A stretch of DNA of 34,809 bases from an uncultured bacterium (GTDB lineage: Bacteria; Bipolaricaulota; Bipolaricaulia; RBG-16-55-9; DRJF01): positions 1 to 34,809 of the forward strand of contig CAJXGD010000024.1 of NCBI GenBank assembly GCA_913053845.1. Direction: 5' to 3'. Below the pieces are notes generated by a model, which was not told the DNA's origin, did not search any database, and saw nothing but the letters and a program-made list of their open reading frames with translations. The position numbers and the translations under genes are program-made. This document shows, piece by piece, positions 31,654 through 34,809 of the stretch. Position 1 is the stretch's first letter; every line of letters begins with the position of its first letter.

Positions 31654-32934
31654 TCAGGCCACGGCGCGCACGATCCCCTGGAAAACTCGGCCCCGCTCCC
31701 GATAATTGCTGAACTGGTCAAAGCTGGCGCAGGCGGGCGAGAGGAGGCAGCTCTGAGGCTTCAATTCCAGGGCAAGTCGGACGGCCTCGCTCAGGTTGTC
31801 TACGTAATGAAAGCGACGATAGCCGGCAGCAGAGAGGGCACGAGCGAATTGCGGAGCGGCCTCCCCCATGAGCAGCACGCTCTTGAGGTCGCGCTCCCGA
31901 ATTGCCTGGACCAGTTGCGAAAGATCTTCGCCCTTGCTCCGACCTCCAACGATGAGCACCAGCGAGCTAGAAAAACCTTGCAGCGCCGCCTGCGTCGCGG
32001 CCGAGCAGGTGGCCTTGGAATCGTCATAGAAATCAATGCCTGCCACCTGGGCGACAAACTGGATGCGATGCGGCAGCGCCAGCGCTTTGTTCAGCTCAAG
32101 TCGCGCTAGCTGAATCTCCGGATCGAGCGCCCGGCAGGCCAGCCAGGCGGCGGCCAGGTTGGCACATTGATGGGGCAAGAGCTCGCGCTGCTCAAGGCCA
32201 TTTAGCTCAGAACCGTCAAAGCGAACCAGCCGGGCTTGCAGACCGGAGGGCAACTCGATCTGGCGCTGCACGATGGCCCAATCTCCTTCGGTTTGACAGT
32301 GAAACAACCGACATTTGAGCGCGAGATAAGCTGCGAGCGTGCCATGTCGATCAAGATGGTTGGGCGCAAAGCAGGTGAAGACACTGACTTGCGATCTGAA
32401 TTTCTCTACTGTCTCCAACTGAAAGCTACTGACTTCGAGTAGGACGATCGTCTCCGGCCCGATCTGGGGGAGCGCGGCGACGAAGGGCTGAGCTTCATTG
32501 CCGGCGCGCACGACCTGATGGCCGTTGGCGCGCAACAGATGTTCGATCAAGCTGACTGTGGTCGTCTTGCCCACGCTGCCGGTGACCGCGATGATCCGGC
32601 GGCTGGGGCAGGCCAGATAACCCAGCTCCAGCTCGCCTATGATGGGAATCCCACGGCGGCGGGCAGCTCTCAAAATCGGCGCGCTTATCGGGATGCCAGG
32701 CGAGGGGACGATCAGTTCGGCCTGGGCCAAGGCGCGCTCGCTGTGGCCGTCTTGCTCGTACTCCACTCCCCAGGCTTCGAGATCATGCGCTGCTTCAGGC
32801 GCCAACGCCGCCCGCTCGCTGAGGTAGACCTGAGCACCTTGGGCGCTCAAAAAGTGTGCCGCCGCCAAGCCGGTCTGGCCGGCACCCAAGACGGTTACCC
32901 GCCGGCCGGTGATGCGCATCATCCCCTGAGACAT
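31654..32934 (-). CDS. murD: UDP-N-acetylmuramoyl-L-alanine-D-glutamate ligase MurD
   Basis: This 426-residue ATP-dependent ligase adds D-glutamate to UDP-MurNAc-L-Ala. The N-terminal UDP domain begins RVTVLGAGQTGLAAAHFL. The ATP loop is GSVGKTTT (119-126), with Val where GTNGKTT is usual. Other blocks are LEVSSFQLETVEKF, FAPNHLDRHGTLAAYLALK, PHRIQFVAQVAGIDFYDDSKATCSAAT (motif DDSKAT) and LIVGGRSKGEDLSQL. The start is ATG 32934 or one of two ATG codons at 32922/32919, none with a perfect ribosome site. It is first in the dcw run here: mraY, murE and murF are not in the window. A 70-bp gap separates it from the dehydratase gene. Confidence 0.96.
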   Translation of the reverse strand: MSQGMMRITGRRVTVLGAGQTGLAAAHFLSAQGAQVYLSERAALAPEAAHDLEAWGVEYEQDGHSERALAQAELIVPSPGIPISAPILRAARRRGIPIIGELELGYLACPSRRIIAVTGSVGKTTTVSLIEHLLRANGHQVVRAGNEAQPFVAALPQIGPETIVLLEVSSFQLETVEKFRSQVSVFTCFAPNHLDRHGTLAAYLALKCRLFHCQTEGDWAIVQRQIELPSGLQARLVRFDGSELNGLEQRELLPHQCANLAAAWLACRALDPEIQLARLELNKALALPHRIQFVAQVAGIDFYDDSKATCSAATQAALQGFSSSLVLIVGGRSKGEDLSQLVQAIRERDLKSVLLMGEAAPQFARALSAAGYRRFHYVDNLSEAVRLALELKPQSCLLSPACASFDQFSNYRERGRVFQGIVRAVA

Positions 32935-33004
32935 GGGGCGATTGTAAACCGGCCTTAGCTGAACCGTCCCGGACAGGAGTCCGAGTTTTGGCAGACGATG
33001 GGGC

Positions 33005-33973
33005 TTAGGTCGAGCTGAGCAGGTTTTTCAATTGTCCTAGATCAATATTGCCACCGGAGAGCACGCAGACGGTCCGGCTGCCGGGGTCCAACTGCACCTT
33101 GCCGGCCAAGAGTGCGGCGAACGAAGCTGCGCCTGCCGGCTCCACCACCAGCTTGCAGCGCTCCATCAGGAGACAGAGCGCCCGGCGGATCTCGGCGTCG
33201 CTGACCAGCACCACTTGATCCACGTAGCGCTTGACCAGCTTGAAAGTCTGCTCGCCGGCGAAGGGAGCGGCCAGGCCATCGGCGATCGTCTCTGTCTTTG
33301 CCAACTTCACCGGCCGACCGGCCTGCAGGCTGAGCTGCATCGCCGCGGCGCCCTCTGGCTCGACGCCGATGATTTGCACCTGCGGCTGCTGGAGCTTGAT
33401 CGCCGCCGCGATGCCGGAGATCAGACCGCCGCCACCGATGCCCACCAGCACCGCCTGCACCTCCGGCAGGTCTTCCAAGATCTCCAGTCCCACCGTGCCC
33501 TGGCCGGCGATAATGTAGGGATCATCGAAGGGATGAATAAAAGTCAGCTGGCGCTCGGCGCGAATCTCTTCAGCTTTAGGGAAAAGATCGGTCATCCCCC
33601 CGTGGAGCACCACCTCGGCGCCGTACTGCCTGGTGGCTTCCACCTTGCTGGGCACGGCCTGAGCCGGCATTACCACCGTGGCGGGAATTCCTTCCAGTTG
33701 GGCTACATAGGCCGCCGCCTGAGCGTGATTGCCCGCCGAGACGGTGATCAGCCCGCGGCGTTTCTCTTCGTCGGAGAGATGGGCGACTTTATTGAAGACC
33801 CCGCGCGGTTTGAACGAGCCGGTCTTCTGAAAGAGCTCGGCTTTGAGATAGAGATCGGTCTTGGTGAGCCGGCCCAAGGCGGTCGAGTGCAGCAGCGGGG
33901 TGCGGTGCAGGCGGCCGGCGATGAGTTGCTGGGCGCTTGCTATCTCATTGAGGGTGAGCATCATGCTATCCAT
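33005..33973 (-). CDS. Threonine/serine dehydratase or serine racemase (PLP fold II)
   Basis: This 322-residue PLP enzyme is of the serine/threonine dehydratase fold. The Schiff-base lysine is K55 in GSFKPRG, the phosphate-binding loop is GIGGGGLISG (about 178-187), and the substrate loop is SAGNHAQ (79-85). It lacks the C-terminal ACT regulatory domains of biosynthetic IlvA, so it resembles catabolic TdcB or serine racemase, which make 2-oxobutyrate, pyruvate or D-serine. The 2-aminoacrylate or 2-aminocrotonate by-product is the substrate of RidA, a homolog of which is encoded at 34658-34809 on the same strand. The start is ATG 33973, five bases after the toxin gene; no SD is evident. Confidence 0.9.
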   Translation of the reverse strand: MDSMMLTLNEIASAQQLIAGRLHRTPLLHSTALGRLTKTDLYLKAELFQKTGSFKPRGVFNKVAHLSDEEKRRGLITVSAGNHAQAAAYVAQLEGIPATVVMPAQAVPSKVEATRQYGAEVVLHGGMTDLFPKAEEIRAERQLTFIHPFDDPYIIAGQGTVGLEILEDLPEVQAVLVGIGGGGLISGIAAAIKLQQPQVQIIGVEPEGAAAMQLSLQAGRPVKLAKTETIADGLAAPFAGEQTFKLVKRYVDQVVLVSDAEIRRALCLLMERCKLVVEPAGAASFAALLAGKVQLDPGSRTVCVLSGGNIDLGQLKNLLSST

Positions 33974-33978
33974 TGTAG

Positions 33979-34370
33979 CTAGCGCCTACTCAGCACTGCA
34001 ACCGGGTAGCTGTGGATTAAATGATCTTCACTGGCAATGGTTAGCTTATGATATTGTGCCTGGCAAATGAGCATACGGTCAAATGGATCGCGATGCAGTG
34101 ATGGGAGCTTCGCCAATTGGGCAACACTTTCCTCATCCAAGCGGAGACTCCGAATCAGATGACGTTCGCGCTGTTTCGGCAGATAAACCTCTGGCGGTTC
34201 AGGCAACTGTAGTTTGCCTAGTGATATTTAATCATCACTTCCCAGATCGAAACGACACTCAGGTATACATCGTTGTCAAGGTCACGAATTTTCTCTCGTA
34301 GAGAACTGGATAAACGGCTATCACTGCTTATATACCAAAGAAAAATATGTGTATCCAGTAGAATCCTCAT
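33979..34370 (-). pseudogene. VapC-like PIN-domain toxin, frameshifted
   Basis: The ATG at 34370 overlaps the antitoxin stop (ATGA) and reads MRILLDTHIFLWY, then SVVSIWEVMIKYH before a TAG at codon 52. The rest of the PIN domain (LGKLQLPEPPEVYL, HRDPFDRMLICQA, TIASEDHLIHSY) continues in another frame to 33979. A single missing base near 34228-34238 would restore one chain of about 130 residues. All four PIN acidic positions are kept (LDT, SIWE, DPFD, SED), so the break is recent, or is a sequencing error. If real, the toxin is inactive unless frameshifting occurs. Confidence 0.75.
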
Positions 34371-34606
34371 GGACTTTCAAAGCGGCTGATAATCTCTTCC
34401 GGCAGGGGCTCATCAAAGTCATCAGGGAGGCGAAATTCCCCTTTACATAGTCCAAAAGGTCGTCTCTTACGTATGTTGGCCGACACCGGTTTAAGTTCCG
34501 CGATCGGTTGTTCGGCTTGGACAATGAGCAAGGTTTCCCCGGCTTTAACTCGGCGGAGATAGCCGCGCAGATCACGTTGAATCTCCACGATACTGACTCT
34601 AGTCAT
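34367..34606 (-). CDS. Phd/YefM-type antitoxin (VapB-like partner)
   Basis: This 79-residue protein begins with a Phd/YefM-like DNA-binding half (TRVSIVEIQRDLRGYLRRVKAGETLLIVQAEQPIAELKPV), followed by a charged, probably flexible toxin-binding tail (FRLPDDFDEPLPEEIISRFESP). Antitoxins of this type repress their own operon and neutralise the RNase toxin encoded next. The toxin ATG overlaps its stop. No good ribosome site precedes ATG 34606. Bases 34607-34657 between it and the RidA-family gene hold no gene. Because the toxin is frameshifted, the antitoxin may now be solitary. Confidence 0.82.
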   Translation of the reverse strand: MTRVSIVEIQRDLRGYLRRVKAGETLLIVQAEQPIAELKPVSANIRKRRPFGLCKGEFRLPDDFDEPLPEEIISRFESP

Positions 34607-34657
34607 GGTGCAATGATACCCTGATCGCTAATATCCATGCAAGCTGGGAGAGCTCAT

Positions 34658-34809
34658 TCAGTCAGCCACCCGCACGATCAGCTCCAACTCGACGGTGACA
34701 TTTCTGGGCAAGCTGGAGCTGCCCACTGCGGCGCGGGCGTGCCGGCCGCGCTCGCCGAAGAGCTCGACCAAGAGTTCGGAGGCCCCGTTGATCACTTCCG
34801 GCTGATTGG
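34658..34809 (-). CDS. RidA-family (YjgF/UK114) deaminase, C-terminal part, 5' end outside window
   Basis: On the minus strand a frame entering from the right edge ends at the TGA at 34660-34658 and encodes about 49 residues: [20 protein letters not shown] then [19 protein letters not shown] then LELIVRVAD. This matches the C-terminal third of RidA/YjgF proteins, including the conserved R-x-A-V-G arginine and the N-V-T-V-E-x-E/L strand. RidA hydrolyses reactive enamine/imine intermediates such as 2-aminoacrylate made by threonine/serine dehydratases. Such a dehydratase is encoded about 0.7 kb downstream, with a toxin-antitoxin pair between. The substrate arginine is present; the rest cannot be judged. 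Confidence 0.82.
   Translation of the reverse strand, partial: NQPEVINGASELLVELFGERGRHARAAVGSSSLPRNVTVELELIVRVAD

Noticed and set aside
1..34809. CRISPR arrays, tRNA, rRNA and complete transposases
   Set aside because: No regular short repeats with spacers, no recognisable tRNA or rRNA stretch, and no transposase motif were seen on either strand.

Overview
The window is a bacterial chromosome segment of moderately high GC. It carries a peptidoglycan/division (dcw) cluster, so the host is a walled, FtsZ-dividing bacterium. System II cytochrome c maturation, a very large SARP/BTAD-ATPase-TPR regulator, a DUF3105 protein, tandem DUF1573 proteins and many PKD or Ig-like secreted proteins together suggest a Chloroflexota-like lineage or a candidate phylum such as Bipolaricaulota (Acetothermia). 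That is a guess from gene content; no rRNA or phylogenetic marker was compared.

Layout: (1) 1-743, the AT-richer 3' end of a von Willebrand A + PKD surface protein. (2) 838-8574, plus strand: a redox/cytochrome c cassette, ccdA, tlpA/resA-like, resB, ccsA, DUF3105, two DUF1573 proteins, a thioredoxin-like/CcdA fusion and a CsoR-type copper sensor. Two near-identical GC palindromes, in front of ccdA and of the first DUF1573 gene, resemble CsoR operators, so the cassette may be one copper-responsive regulon. (3) 8590-8691, a relic of a PIN-domain toxin in a convergent junction. (4) 8815-16286, minus strand: a probable six-gene operon encoding a helical-repeat + PPC protein, a PKD protein, an unknown cysteine-rich protein and a peptide-type ABC importer (binding protein and two permeases, no ATPase). 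(5) 16464-23623, minus strand: a free-standing PPC protein duplicated from its neighbour, a helical secreted protein with a SARP-like promoter, the 1216-residue SARP-family regulator, a PKD/jelly-roll protein and an Ig-like protein. (6) 23724-32934, minus strand: murD-ftsW-murG-murC-murB-ftsQ-ftsA-ftsZ, tightly packed and overlapping. (7) 33005-34809: a threonine/serine dehydratase, a VapBC-type module whose toxin is frameshifted, and the 3' end of a RidA-family gene.

How the parts may fit: all the complete secreted proteins I counted have an even number of mature cysteines, and the two importer permeases carry unusual cysteines in their first outer loops, so the extracytoplasmic space probably supports disulfides. 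The CcdA/TlpA branch supplies reductant across the membrane, CcsA/ResB attaches haem, and the CsoR protein may tie this to copper. The dehydratase and RidA form a known metabolic pair: RidA clears the reactive enamine/imine released by the dehydratase.

The most unusual candidates are the CsoR-palindrome regulon, the SARP-like promoter at 17826-17861 beside its likely regulator, and the secreted-protein/ABC operon. No tRNA, rRNA, CRISPR array or complete insertion sequence was seen. No gene-free stretch exceeds 300 bases.
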